A DNA stretch of 64,000 nucleotides, taken from assembly GCF_036174265.1 (NCBI RefSeq), contig NZ_CP108055.1, positions 682,001 through 746,000 on the forward strand, given 5' to 3'. A model generated the notes under the pieces. That model had not been told where the DNA came from. It searched no databases and worked only from the letters and a program-made list of their open reading frames with translations. The stretch comes from Streptomyces sp. NBC_00285. GTDB lineage: Bacteria; Actinomycetota; Actinomycetes; Streptomycetales; Streptomycetaceae. Numbering within the stretch: position 1 is the first letter of the stretch; each line of letters begins with the position of its first letter. The position numbers and the translations under genes were made by a program. Positions 9,112-17,957 of this stretch are shown piece by piece.

Positions 9112-12100
9112 GGCCTGTGGACGCGGGTGCGGTGCGCCGGCTGGTCGTGGAGCGGGTCGCCGCCTGGACCGGTACGACCGCCGAGGAGGTGCCGACGGAC
9201 CGGCCGTTGGCGGATCTCGGCATGTCCTCGCGGGAGGCCGTCGTCCTGGCGGGTGAGCTGTCCCGGCTGACGGGCCGGGAACTGCCCGCGACGTTGCTGT
9301 GGGAGGCGCCCACCGCGGACGCACTGGTGGCTCTCCTGTGCCGGACGCCGCCTCGGACCGTCCCGGCACCGGTCCGGGAGGCGCCCGGACCGGCGGCTGC
9401 CGGTGAGCCCGTCGCCGTCATAGGCCTCGGCTGCCGCCTCCCAGGCGGCGTCCACGGCCCGTCCGACTACTGGCGGCTGCTGACCGACGGCGTCGACGCG
9501 ATCCGCCGGGTCCCCGAGGACCGGTGGCGCGACTTCACCGCGTTTCCGCCAAAGGACGCGCTCGCGTACGGCGGCTATCTCGACGACATCGCCGGGTTCG
9601 ACGCGGACTTCTTCCGGATCAGCCCCCGCGAGGCGGCCGTGATGGACCCGCAGCAGCGGATCCTCCTGGAGGTCGTCCACGAGACGCTCGCCCACGCCGC
9701 CGTCCCGGCCGCCTCCCTCGCGGGCACCGCCACCGGTGTCTTCGTCGGGGTCTGCGCCCCGGAGTACGGCTCGCTCACCGGCGCCGACCCGGCCGCCGTC
9801 GACCCCTGGGCACCGGCGGGCGGGGCGCTGAGCGTGACGGCGGGCCGGCTGAGTTACGTGCTGGACACCCGTGGGCCGAGCATGGCCGTGGACACCGCCT
9901 GCTCGTCCTCGCTGGTCGCCGTGCACCACGCCTGTGTGAGCCTGCGCACCGGCGAGAGCGACGCGGCGATCGCCGCGGGCGTCAACCTGCTGCTCTCCCC
10001 CACCGTCACCGTGGCGTTCGGGCGTGCGGGCGCCCTCGCGCCGGACGGACGGTGCAAGCCATTCTCGCCGGACGCCGACGGCATCGGACGCGGCGAGGGC
10101 TGCGCCGCCGTGCTGCTGAAACGGCTGTCCGACGCCGAGCGGGACGGTGACCGTGTCCTCGCGGTCATCCGGGCCACCGCCGTCAACTCCGACGGCCGCT
10201 CCAACGGCCTCCTGGCGCCCAACCCCGCCGCCCAGCAGGCCCTGTTGAGCACCGCCTGCGCGCGGGCCGGACTCATCCCCGCCCACATCGACTACGTCGA
10301 GGCGCACGGCACCGGCACCCCGCTCGGCGACCCGATCGAGGCGGGCGCCCTCGGCGCGGTACTCGGTGCGGGCCGCGACCCCGACCAGCCGCTGCTGCTC
10401 GGCTCGGTGAAGTCGAACCTGGGGCACCTGGAGTCCGCCGCGGGCATCGCCGGGCTCGTGAAGACGGTGCTCGCCCTGCACCATGACGTCATCCCGCCGT
10501 CCCTGCACTGCTCCGAGGGAAGTGTCCTGGACGACGCACGGCTGCGGGTGGTGTCCGAGGCCGAGCCGTGGCCGCGCTACAGCGGTTCCGCCACCGCCGG
10601 GGTCTCCGGGTTCGGGTTCGGCGGCACCAACGCCCATGCGGTGCTGGAGGAATGGCGGCCCGAGGTGCTGCCCGCGCGTCCGGCCGAGGAGCCCGGCGCC
10701 CGGCTTCACCTCCTGTCCGACCTGGACGAGGAGCGGCTGCGGGACACCGCGGCCCGGCTCGCCGACTGGGTCCGCGCAGCCGCCGCACATCCCGACGACG
10801 TGGCGCGCACGCTGGCCGGCCGGGTCGGCCGCGGGAGTGTGCGGGCCGCGGTGGTCGCGCGGAACCGGGCGGAACTCGCGGACGGGCTGGACGCGTTGGC
10901 GCAGGGCCGCCCGCACACGCGGGTGGTGACCGGAGAGCGTGATCGGGCCGGGCGCGGGCCGGTGTGGGTGTTCTCCGGGTACGGCAGCCAGTGGGCCGGG
11001 ATGGGACGCCGGCTGCTGGCCGACGAGCCCGCGTTCGCCGCCGCTGTGGAGAAACTCGACGCGGAGTGCGGGCTGTCCCTGTACGACCACCTCGTGTCCG
11101 GGAGCGATCTCGACCGGCTGGAGGTGTCCCAGCCCGTGCTGTTCGGACTCCAGGTGGCGCTCGCCGAGTTGTGGCGGTCCTACGGTGTCGAGCCCGCCGC
11201 CGTGATCGGCCACTCCCTGGGCGAGGTGGCCGCCGCGGTGTGCGCGGGCGCCCTGGACGTGTCGGACGGCGCCCGGATCGTCGCCGTACGGGCCCGGCTG
11301 CTCAGTGGACTGCAGGGCGGGGCCATGGCGGTCGTCGACCTCGACGACGGTGAACTCGACGCTCTGGCACGGGACTTCCCCGGTGTGCACGTCGCCGTAC
11401 ACTCCTCGCCCGGCCAGAAGGTCGTCACCGGTGAGGAGGGCGCGGTGGCGCGGCTCGTGCGGTGGCTGGAGCGGGAAGGGCGGGCGGCTCGGTCCATGCG
11501 GGTCGTCGGCGCCGGGCACTCGCCCCAGGTCGAGCCGCTGCTGCCGGAGTTGACCGCTTCCCTGGCCGACGTCGCAGGCAGAGCGCCGCACGTGCCCGTC
11601 TACTCCACCGTCCTGGACGACCCGCGCGCCGACAGTGTCTTCGACGCCGCGCACTGGGCCGCGAACCTACGGCGGCCCGTACGGCTGGACCGGGCCGTCG
11701 CCGCGGCCGCCGCCGACGGCCACAACGTCTTCGTCGAGATCTCGCCCCACCCGGTCCTGGCCCGGGCCATCACCGACACCGCACCCGGCGCCGTCGCGAT
11801 CGGCACGCTCGGGCGGGACGCCGACACCGGCGCCGACTTCCTCGCCCGGGTGGGGGCGCTGTACTGCGCGGGCGGCCGGCTGCCGCTCCCGCCCGGGCGG
11901 GTCATCGATCTGCCCGCGCCTCGCTGGAAGCACGTGCGCCACTGGTGGACGGACGGGCGGGCCGCGGTGCCCGCCAAGGCTCCGGGTGAGCGAGCGCGGG
12001 CCGGTGAGGTGCAGGCGGGTGCAGACACCTCGGTCGCCGCCCTTGTGTGCCGCCACATCACCGCCGTCACCGGTCATCCCACCGGCCGTGTCACTCCCGG

Positions 12101-13067
12101 CACCGCGCTGGCCGACCTCGGTCTGGACTCCCTGATGGCGGTCCGGATCCGCTCCGCCCTGGAATGCGAGTTCGCCGTCGAGCTGCCCCTGCGCGACCTG
12201 CTCGGCGCCACCACCGTCGAGGACGTGGCCGGCCGCCTCCGGCCGGCTCCGCCCACGGCCCCGACACGCCCTCTCCGCGCCACCGGCTCCCTGCCGCCCC
12301 TGTTCCTCGTGCACGCCGCCGGCGGAACGACGGACGTCTACCGCGCGCTCACCGAACGTCTGGGCGGCGACCGGCCCGTGCACGGTCTCGAACGCCTCGA
12401 AGACGCCCGCACGGTGACCGAGAAGGCCCGCCGCTACGCCGAGGCCGTCACCGCCGTCCACCCCGACGGGCCCTGCCTGCTGGGAGGCTGGTCCTTCGGC
12501 GGCTTCGTCGCCCAGGAGACGGCACGGCACCTGACCGCCGCGGGACGGGACGTGCAGCTCGTCGTGCTGATCGACTCCGTACGGCCGCTCCCCCGGCCCG
12601 ACCTCACACCGGCCGACCGAACCCGCGCCCACTTCGAGGGCTTCGCCCACCACGTCCACGACGCCTACGGGGTCCGGCTGGAGCTGCCGTACGACGAACT
12701 CGTCGCGATGGACGACGACGCCGAGCGCATCGACACCGTGCTGCGGATCCTGCGCACGACCGCCGACGTGCCGCCCGCCGCCCTGCAGCACCAGCGCGCC
12801 TCCTACCTGGACCTGAGGATCGGTGAGACTCACCCGCCGGGCCGGTACGACGGGCCGGTGGTCCTGTACCGGGCCACGGAGCCCGCCCCGCACACCGTGC
12901 GTGATCCCGCCTACGAACGCGACGACGAGGCACTGGGCTGGGACGAGGTGTGCCCGCGCCTGACCGTCGTGCCGGTCACGGGACACCACCTGTCGCTGCT
13001 CGACCCGCCACACGTCGACGAGATCGCCGCCCATCTGGGGCGCCGGCTCGCCGAAGGGACCCGCTGA
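9108..13067 (+). CDS. Pks13-like condensing polyketide synthase, ACP-KS-AT-ACP-TE
   Basis: 1319-residue single-module type I PKS. Domains: N-terminal ACP (about 5-78) with ADLGMSSREAV, pantetheine Ser41; KS (about 100-520) with Cys265 in DTACSSS, His400 in EAHGTG and His440 in SNLGHLE; AT (about 620-900) with Ser703 in GHSLGE and AGHS near 802-805 in place of the malonyl HAFH or methylmalonyl YASH; second ACP with DLGLDSL, Ser1008; and a thioesterase (about 1065-1319) with Ser1129 in GGWSFGG and a late GHHLSLLDPP His block. There is no KR, DH or ER. This order, and the LGxSSR motif of the first ACP, are the hallmarks of Pks13, which joins two fatty acyl chains in a Claisen condensation. Predicted product: an alpha-alkyl beta-keto acyl chain, released or transferred by the TE. 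Product and acceptor are inference. Confidence 0.92.
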   Translation: MRPVDAGAVRRLVVERVAAWTGTTAEEVPTDRPLADLGMSSREAVVLAGELSRLTGRELPATLLWEAPTADALVALLCRTPPRTVPAPVREAPGPAAAGEPVAVIGLGCRLPGGVHGPSDYWRLLTDGVDAIRRVPEDRWRDFTAFPPKDALAYGGYLDDIAGFDADFFRISPREAAVMDPQQRILLEVVHETLAHAAVPAASLAGTATGVFVGVCAPEYGSLTGADPAAVDPWAPAGGALSVTAGRLSYVLDTRGPSMAVDTACSSSLVAVHHACVSLRTGESDAAIAAGVNLLLSPTVTVAFGRAGALAPDGRCKPFSPDADGIGRGEGCAAVLLKRLSDAERDGDRVLAVIRATAVNSDGRSNGLLAPNPAAQQALLSTACARAGLIPAHIDYVEAHGTGTPLGDPIEAGALGAVLGAGRDPDQPLLLGSVKSNLGHLESAAGIAGLVKTVLALHHDVIPPSLHCSEGSVLDDARLRVVSEAEPWPRYSGSATAGVSGFGFGGTNAHAVLEEWRPEVLPARPAEEPGARLHLLSDLDEERLRDTAARLADWVRAAAAHPDDVARTLAGRVGRGSVRAAVVARNRAELADGLDALAQGRPHTRVVTGERDRAGRGPVWVFSGYGSQWAGMGRRLLADEPAFAAAVEKLDAECGLSLYDHLVSGSDLDRLEVSQPVLFGLQVALAELWRSYGVEPAAVIGHSLGEVAAAVCAGALDVSDGARIVAVRARLLSGLQGGAMAVVDLDDGELDALARDFPGVHVAVHSSPGQKVVTGEEGAVARLVRWLEREGRAARSMRVVGAGHSPQVEPLLPELTASLADVAGRAPHVPVYSTVLDDPRADSVFDAAHWAANLRRPVRLDRAVAAAAADGHNVFVEISPHPVLARAITDTAPGAVAIGTLGRDADTGADFLARVGALYCAGGRLPLPPGRVIDLPAPRWKHVRHWWTDGRAAVPAKAPGERARAGEVQAGADTSVAALVCRHITAVTGHPTGRVTPGTALADLGLDSLMAVRIRSALECEFAVELPLRDLLGATTVEDVAGRLRPAPPTAPTRPLRATGSLPPLFLVHAAGGTTDVYRALTERLGGDRPVHGLERLEDARTVTEKARRYAEAVTAVHPDGPCLLGGWSFGGFVAQETARHLTAAGRDVQLVVLIDSVRPLPRPDLTPADRTRAHFEGFAHHVHDAYGVRLELPYDELVAMDDDAERIDTVLRILRTTADVPPAALQHQRASYLDLRIGETHPPGRYDGPVVLYRATEPAPHTVRDPAYERDDEALGWDEVCPRLTVVPVTGHHLSLLDPPHVDEIAAHLGRRLAEGTR

Positions 13068-13089
13068 ACGTGATCCGAGGAGAGCCGCC

Positions 13090-14013
13090 ATGCACCGTCG
13101 CACCACCGGAGTGTCCCGACGTACCGTCACCAAGGCCGCGGCAGGTGCCGGCCTCGCCGCCCTGTTCGGCGCCCGGACCGCCTCGGCGCTCGGGGCCCGC
13201 ACCATCGACGTGTCCGTGCCCTCCGCCGCCCTGGGCCGCAGCGCGCCGGTACGGCTGATCCTGCCGACGGGGTTCGACAGCCAACCCTCGCGCACCTACC
13301 CCGTGCTCTATCTGCTGCACGGGGCCCACGACGACTACACGTCCTGGACCCGCGAGACGGACATCGAGGCCTTCACCGCGGACCGTGACCTGATCGTGGC
13401 GATGCCCGACGGGGGACCCACCGGGATTCCGACCGCCTGGCGCGGCGGACCCGACTACGAGACCTTCCAGCTGTCGGAGGTCCCGGCGCTGCTCGCCCGC
13501 AGCTACCGGGCCTCCGGCGTACGGGTCGTCGCGGGAGTGTCCACCGGGGGCTACGGCGCCATGGCACACGCGGCACGGCATCCGGGCATGTTCGCCGCGG
13601 CGGCCTCCTACAGCGGGATCCTCGACACCATGGCCCCCGGTGTCCCCACCCTGGTCGACGCCATCGTGGCCCGCGAGAACCTGGCCCCCGCCTCACTGTG
13701 GGGCAATCCGTTCCTGAACCTGCTCACCTGGCGCGACTTCAACCCGCGCGACCGTGCCCAGGGACTTCGGGGCACCGCCCTGTACGTCTCCAGCGGCAGC
13801 GGACTCGCGGGCGGCACCGGCGACTGGCTGCCCGAGGCGCTGGAGAGCGCCCTGTGGCCCTCCGCGCACAGTTTCACCGACATGCTCGCGCTGCTGCGCG
13901 TTCCGGTCACCGCCCACTTCTACTCGGGAGGCGGACACAGCTGGGCCTACTGGAAGCCGGAGTTCACCGCGTCATGGCCGATGCTCGCCCGTGGGCTGGG
14001 GGTGTCGGAGTGA
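13090..14013 (+). CDS. Tat-exported esterase, antigen 85 / esterase D superfamily
   Basis: 307-residue secreted alpha/beta hydrolase. The N-terminus has a twin-arginine signal (GVSRRTVTK followed by a hydrophobic stretch to about residue 33, ending ASALGA). The core matches the putative esterase family that includes mycolyltransferase antigen 85: YPVLYLLHGAHDDYTSW, VAMPDGGPTG, nucleophile Ser151 in GVSTGGYGAM, and a C-terminal His in SGGGHSWAYWK. GAGGAGAG precedes the ATG 22 bases after the PKS stop, so it is in the same operon. In mycobacteria fbp genes sit beside pks13 and transfer mycolates to trehalose and arabinogalactan. Here it may transfer or hydrolyse the lipid product outside the membrane; that role is inference, and it could equally be a general esterase. 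Confidence 0.88.
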   Translation: MHRRTTGVSRRTVTKAAAGAGLAALFGARTASALGARTIDVSVPSAALGRSAPVRLILPTGFDSQPSRTYPVLYLLHGAHDDYTSWTRETDIEAFTADRDLIVAMPDGGPTGIPTAWRGGPDYETFQLSEVPALLARSYRASGVRVVAGVSTGGYGAMAHAARHPGMFAAAASYSGILDTMAPGVPTLVDAIVARENLAPASLWGNPFLNLLTWRDFNPRDRAQGLRGTALYVSSGSGLAGGTGDWLPEALESALWPSAHSFTDMLALLRVPVTAHFYSGGGHSWAYWKPEFTASWPMLARGLGVSE

Positions 14014-14135
14014 TGTCGGTCCCGTCGGGGCACGGAACGCAACGCAGGGGTCGTCCGTCCAACACGGGACTCACCCCGCGTCCCACGGGCAACAGCCCGC
14101 GGGTGAGCCGCTTCCGGGTGAAAGGAGGGCCCCCC

Positions 14136-15368
14136 TTGGCCACCCCCGCCCCGCACGGGCCCCCGAAGGGCTTCGGCGCCGCCCCGGTGCCGCCCGACCT
14201 GGCCGATCTGTTGCGTTCCCAGCTCGAGGAGGTCGCCGACGAGGTCGAGGAGGAGGTCCGCAGACAGGTTCCCGAGTACGCCCGGCCGGCCGACGGAACC
14301 TACCGCAAGCACCTCAGAGCCGGTGTGGTGCAGGCGCTGACCCTGTTCGTCGACCACATCGCCGACCCGCGCGGCCGCGGGGAGGCGATCGCGGCGACGT
14401 ACTACGAACTCGGCCGCGGCGAGGCCCTGGAGGGACGCAGCCTGGACGCCCTGCAGTCCGCGCTGCGGGTCGGCGGGCTGCACGCCTGGCGGCTGATGGG
14501 CCGTACCGCGGAGGAACTCGGCCTGGACTCGGCGGTGGTCACGGCACTGGGCGAGCTCGCCTTCCGTACCGTGCACGAGGTCGCGGAAGCGGCCGCCGCC
14601 GGATACGCCGAGGCCCGGTCCCACAACACGGACGAGCTGGAGCGGCGGCGCAGACGTCTGCTGGACCTGCTGCTCGGCGAGGGACCGGTGGCGCAGGCGA
14701 CGGTGCAGGATCTGGCGCACGGCGCCCGGTGGCAGGTACCGGGGCAGGTCGCGGTCGTCGCGCTGGCCGCCACCCCGGAGCAGCGGGAGGAGGACCGGCC
14801 GCTGGTCGCCGCGGGCGCGCTCGTGGACATGGAGTCCCGGCCACCGCGGATGCTCATCCCGGACCCGGAGGGCTCCGGGCACCTCGGGGGCCGGGCGTTC
14901 AGTCTCGCGCTGCGCGGGCGGCCGGCGGCGATCGGGCCGACGGTGCCGCTCACGGAGGCCGCCCGGTCGCTGCACTGGGCCGGCCGGGCCCTGGGGCTGA
15001 TGGGGCGCGGGATTCTCCCCCGGCAGGGCGTGGTGCGCTGCGCCGACCACCTGTCGACCCTGCTGCTGCACAGCGACGAACCGATGCTCGACCACCTGCG
15101 CACGCGGGCCCTCGCCCCGCTCGAGTCCGTGTCGGAGGGGCAGCGCGAGCGTCTCGCCGAGACACTGCTGGGATGGCTGCTCAACGGCAGCAACGTCCCC
15201 GACGTGGCCGCCCGTCTCCATGTCCATCCGCAGACCGTGCGGTATCGGTTGCGTCAGCTGGAGAAGGTCTTCGGCGATGCCCTGCACGATCCGGGTTCCC
15301 GCCTGGATCTCATTCTGGCACTCACCACCGCACAAAAGAACGAAGAATTCCTGAATTCCCGTCCATAA
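14136..15368 (+). CDS. PucR-type helix-turn-helix regulator
   Basis: About 410 residues. The C-terminus is the PucR-family HTH: LLNGSNVPDVAARLHVHPQTVRYRLRQLEKVFG followed by RLDLILAL. The N-terminal two thirds form a mostly helical sensor-like region (EEVADEVEEEVRRQVPEYA, then EAIAATYYELGRGEALEGRSLD) typical of actinobacterial PucR-like proteins, without a recognised ligand domain. I prefer the TTG at 14136, with AAAGGAGG 7 bases before it; an ATG at 14013 overlapping the esterase stop would add 41 residues of low-complexity sequence. It lies between two secreted lipid-active enzymes of the cluster and is the best candidate for its local regulator. Confidence 0.85.
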   Translation: MATPAPHGPPKGFGAAPVPPDLADLLRSQLEEVADEVEEEVRRQVPEYARPADGTYRKHLRAGVVQALTLFVDHIADPRGRGEAIAATYYELGRGEALEGRSLDALQSALRVGGLHAWRLMGRTAEELGLDSAVVTALGELAFRTVHEVAEAAAAGYAEARSHNTDELERRRRRLLDLLLGEGPVAQATVQDLAHGARWQVPGQVAVVALAATPEQREEDRPLVAAGALVDMESRPPRMLIPDPEGSGHLGGRAFSLALRGRPAAIGPTVPLTEAARSLHWAGRALGLMGRGILPRQGVVRCADHLSTLLLHSDEPMLDHLRTRALAPLESVSEGQRERLAETLLGWLLNGSNVPDVAARLHVHPQTVRYRLRQLEKVFGDALHDPGSRLDLILALTTAQKNEEFLNSRP

Positions 15369-15447
15369 CACCGGGAACGGCCAAGCGAATACGTTCGGGT
15401 CATCCTTTCCACAGGCGTTTCACACGCCCCACCTTCAAAGGATCCCC

Positions 15448-16089
15448 ATGCGAATTCGCTTGTGCCTCGCCGCACTCTCACTGGCCGGCGGGGCCACGGT
15501 GGCCACCGTCACCGCACCGGCCGCGAACGCCGCGACCTGCTCGGACATCGACGTCGTCGCCGCTCGCGGCACGTTCGAGCCGGGCACGCTCGGCGCGATC
15601 GTCGGCGACCCGGTGTTCTCCGCCCTCCAGAAGAAACTGACGGGCCGGAACCTCACCAGCTACAAGGTGAACTATCCCGCCGACCTTTCCCTCACGTCGG
15701 CCGCGCAGGGAAACTCGGACCTGGTGAATCACGTGAACAGCCAGGCTGCCGCCTGTCCCGGTCAGCGTTTCGTTCTCGTCGGCTATTCGCAGGGCGCGAA
15801 CGTCGTCGACAACTCCATCGGCATCAGCAGCGCCGGCGCGGTGGTCGGCAGTCCCATCGTGGCGAGCATTCCGGCCGCGCTGGAGCCGAGGGTCGCCGCG
15901 GTGCTGCTGTTCGGCAACCCGATCCGCGCCCTTGGCAAGAGCGTCACCGGCACCTACCAGAGCCGCACCATCGACTTCTGCGCCACGGGCGACCCCGTCT
16001 GCGAGAACGGCGGGGGCGACGTGCTGGCGCACCTCGGCTACACGGCCGACGCCGACGCGGCGGCCACCTTCGCCGCGGGCAGGATCTGA
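15448..16089 (+). CDS. Secreted cutinase-family esterase/lipase
   Basis: 213-residue cutinase. Signal peptide of about 29 residues (hydrophobic core LAALSLAGGATVATV, cleavage after AANA). Catalytic Ser114 in VGYSQGANV, Asp182 in CATGDPVC and His195 in LAHLGY. Cysteines 31/103 and 178/185 fit the two family disulfides. Length is normal for the family. Mycobacteria carry a cutinase-like phospholipase/thioesterase (Rv3802c, Culp6) beside fadD32-pks13-accD4, so its position at the end of this cluster repeats that grouping. Substrate may be the cluster lipid, a membrane lipid or plant cutin. A strong hairpin follows. Confidence 0.92.
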   Translation: MRIRLCLAALSLAGGATVATVTAPAANAATCSDIDVVAARGTFEPGTLGAIVGDPVFSALQKKLTGRNLTSYKVNYPADLSLTSAAQGNSDLVNHVNSQAAACPGQRFVLVGYSQGANVVDNSIGISSAGAVVGSPIVASIPAALEPRVAAVLLFGNPIRALGKSVTGTYQSRTIDFCATGDPVCENGGGDVLAHLGYTADADAAATFAAGRI

Positions 16090-16104
16090 ACGAGCCGCAC
16101 GCAG

Positions 16105-16136
16105 AAGGGCCCGGGAGGATTTCCTCCCGGGCCCTT
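16105..16136. terminator. Strong bidirectional terminator hairpin after the cutinase
   Basis: A 15-bp perfect stem (16105-16119 with 16122-16136, core AAGGGCCCGGGAGGA) and a minimal TT loop sit between the cutinase and a convergent hydrolase gene. This marks the 3' end of the lipid cluster. Confidence 0.85.
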
Positions 16137-16148
16137 CCTCCTGTGCGG

Positions 16149-17861
16149 CTACCGGGGCGCGCGGGCGAACTCGGTGAGCGCGGTGGACACCGGCTCGGGC
16201 CGGCCGTTGTTCTGGACCGGCGCCGCCGTCAGCACGTCGAGGTGCTGGTAGCCGTCGGCGACCACGGGATGCAGATCGGCGGGGACCCGGCCGGCGAGCA
16301 GTCCGTCGCCCGCCAGGACCGTCAACGTCGGGTTCGCGGTGAGCCCGTCGGGGTGCACGACGAGCCGCTTCACCTGCGGGGAGGTAGCCAGTTCCAGGTC
16401 GGTGACCAGCTTGGTCGGGAAGTACTGCTCGGTGAAGTCCAGCGGCTGCCCCGCCATGCTGCGCGCCAGCTCCTGGATGTCGGTGACCTCCTTGCCCGCC
16501 GCGGTGAAGGGCGTTCCGTCAGACGAGCGGTATCCGGGGTCGTCGGCATCGCCCACACGGTCGTAATCGCGCCATGTGTACAGCGGCCCGTGGGGCACGG
16601 CCGGGATGGCCTTGTACTCGGTGCCGAAGAGCCCGGGTTGTTGCGAACTCCCGTTGGGGGCAGGGAAGTTCTTGTCGGTGATCGGCCCTCCGTCGAAGAA
16701 GCCCACGCTGCTCTGGAGGAAGGCGAGCGGGACGGACTGGTCGTCCATCAGCGAGCCCAGTACCGCCTCGTTGGTGAGCCGGAAGTCCTTCACCGCGGGT
16801 GACCCGGCCAGGAAGGTCGCGGTGTCCTTGGAGAACAGGAAGCGGTTGGTGGTCTCGATGTTGGTGTTGGCCGGCAGATAGCTCGGCAGGTCGGCCTCGC
16901 CGCCCGGGTTCTGCACGGCGCCCACGCCCGCGATGGCGAGCAGGGTCATGGTCTCGGGGTTGAGCAGGACGGGCGCGGACAGCGAGCGCGGCAGCACTCC
17001 GCTGTCGAGTCCGGCCTGCACGACTCCGTAACCGAGGCCCACGTCGGGCAGGTTGGTGTCGCCGGGGATGCTGCCGCTCAGGTCGCCCAGCGATGTGGAG
17101 ACGGTGGTGTCGAGGGCGAAGTAGCCGGCGCACTGGTTGTGGCCGGCGTCGGTGGTGGTGGCGGGGTTGCCGTCGAAGTCGGCGGCCGCGAAGTATCCGG
17201 TGATGACACCGCCGAGCGAGTGGCCGCCGCACAGCACCTTGTCCTTGCGGACGCCCTGGTCGGGCAACTCGGCTGCGAGGAGGTCGTATTCGTCGCGGAC
17301 GGTCTGCTCGATGCCGAGTTTCGCCATCCACCCGAGCCGGTCGTTGCCGACGAACCCGGCGAAGGTGCGGCCCGCGACCTGCTTGCCGCGGTAGTAGTAG
17401 TCGACGGCGGTGTGCTGGTCGCCGGAGGCGATTCCGGTGGGATCCTCAAGGCAGTTGGAGCGCCGGTCCAGGGCCCAGAACTCGATGTGCCGGCCCTGTT
17501 CGGCGGCGCGGGTCACGGTGTTGCGGGCGACGCTGTCGAAGGCTCCGGCACCTTCCAGGATCCCTGGCTGGGCGACGAGGACCCGGTCGGCGTCGGCCGA
17601 TGCCGCCGGGCCCGCCGAGGACCGGTAGCGCAGGTACGACAGCCAGTCGCACGCCGCCGGCCGCGTCCCGAACGACGCCGGCAGCGGTGCCTTCACCCGT
17701 ACGACCGTCTCGGTCACGCCGTCGCTCGTCGTCACGGCTGTTTCAGTGCGCGCGCCGCCTGCCTGGGCGTCCGGGGACGCCACGGTGAACGCCCCGGTGG
17801 TCAGCAGCACCGCCAGCGCTGCGGTGCGCCACGTGCTTCCTCTGCTGCGACTCGAATTCAT
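16149..17861 (-). CDS. Secreted alpha/beta hydrolase (lipase-like)
   Basis: 570-residue exported protein. Signal peptide with a basic start (NSSRSRG), hydrophobic segment AALAVLLTTGAFTVA and cleavage near AQA. The nucleophile elbow is CGGHSLGGVITGYFAAADF in the middle of the chain, in line with an alpha/beta hydrolase; flanking segments VLVAQPGILEGAGAFDSVA and IEFWALDRRSNCLED support that. I do not recognise the exact family. The large insertion after the nucleophile may be a lid. It is convergent with the cutinase across a shared terminator, so the neighbourhood carries three secreted hydrolases in a row. A role in processing the cluster lipid is only guilt by association. Confidence 0.75.
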   Translation of the reverse strand: MNSSRSRGSTWRTAALAVLLTTGAFTVASPDAQAGGARTETAVTTSDGVTETVVRVKAPLPASFGTRPAACDWLSYLRYRSSAGPAASADADRVLVAQPGILEGAGAFDSVARNTVTRAAEQGRHIEFWALDRRSNCLEDPTGIASGDQHTAVDYYYRGKQVAGRTFAGFVGNDRLGWMAKLGIEQTVRDEYDLLAAELPDQGVRKDKVLCGGHSLGGVITGYFAAADFDGNPATTTDAGHNQCAGYFALDTTVSTSLGDLSGSIPGDTNLPDVGLGYGVVQAGLDSGVLPRSLSAPVLLNPETMTLLAIAGVGAVQNPGGEADLPSYLPANTNIETTNRFLFSKDTATFLAGSPAVKDFRLTNEAVLGSLMDDQSVPLAFLQSSVGFFDGGPITDKNFPAPNGSSQQPGLFGTEYKAIPAVPHGPLYTWRDYDRVGDADDPGYRSSDGTPFTAAGKEVTDIQELARSMAGQPLDFTEQYFPTKLVTDLELATSPQVKRLVVHPDGLTANPTLTVLAGDGLLAGRVPADLHPVVADGYQHLDVLTAAPVQNNGRPEPVSTALTEFARAPR

Positions 17862-17957
17862 GCTGGGACCGTAGAGCGGCGCGAGCCCTGCTCCGGCTGG
17901 TTGCTCACAAGAACGCAGGGCCTCCCCGCCGCTTTGTCACCAGCCGCAGAGGGGACG

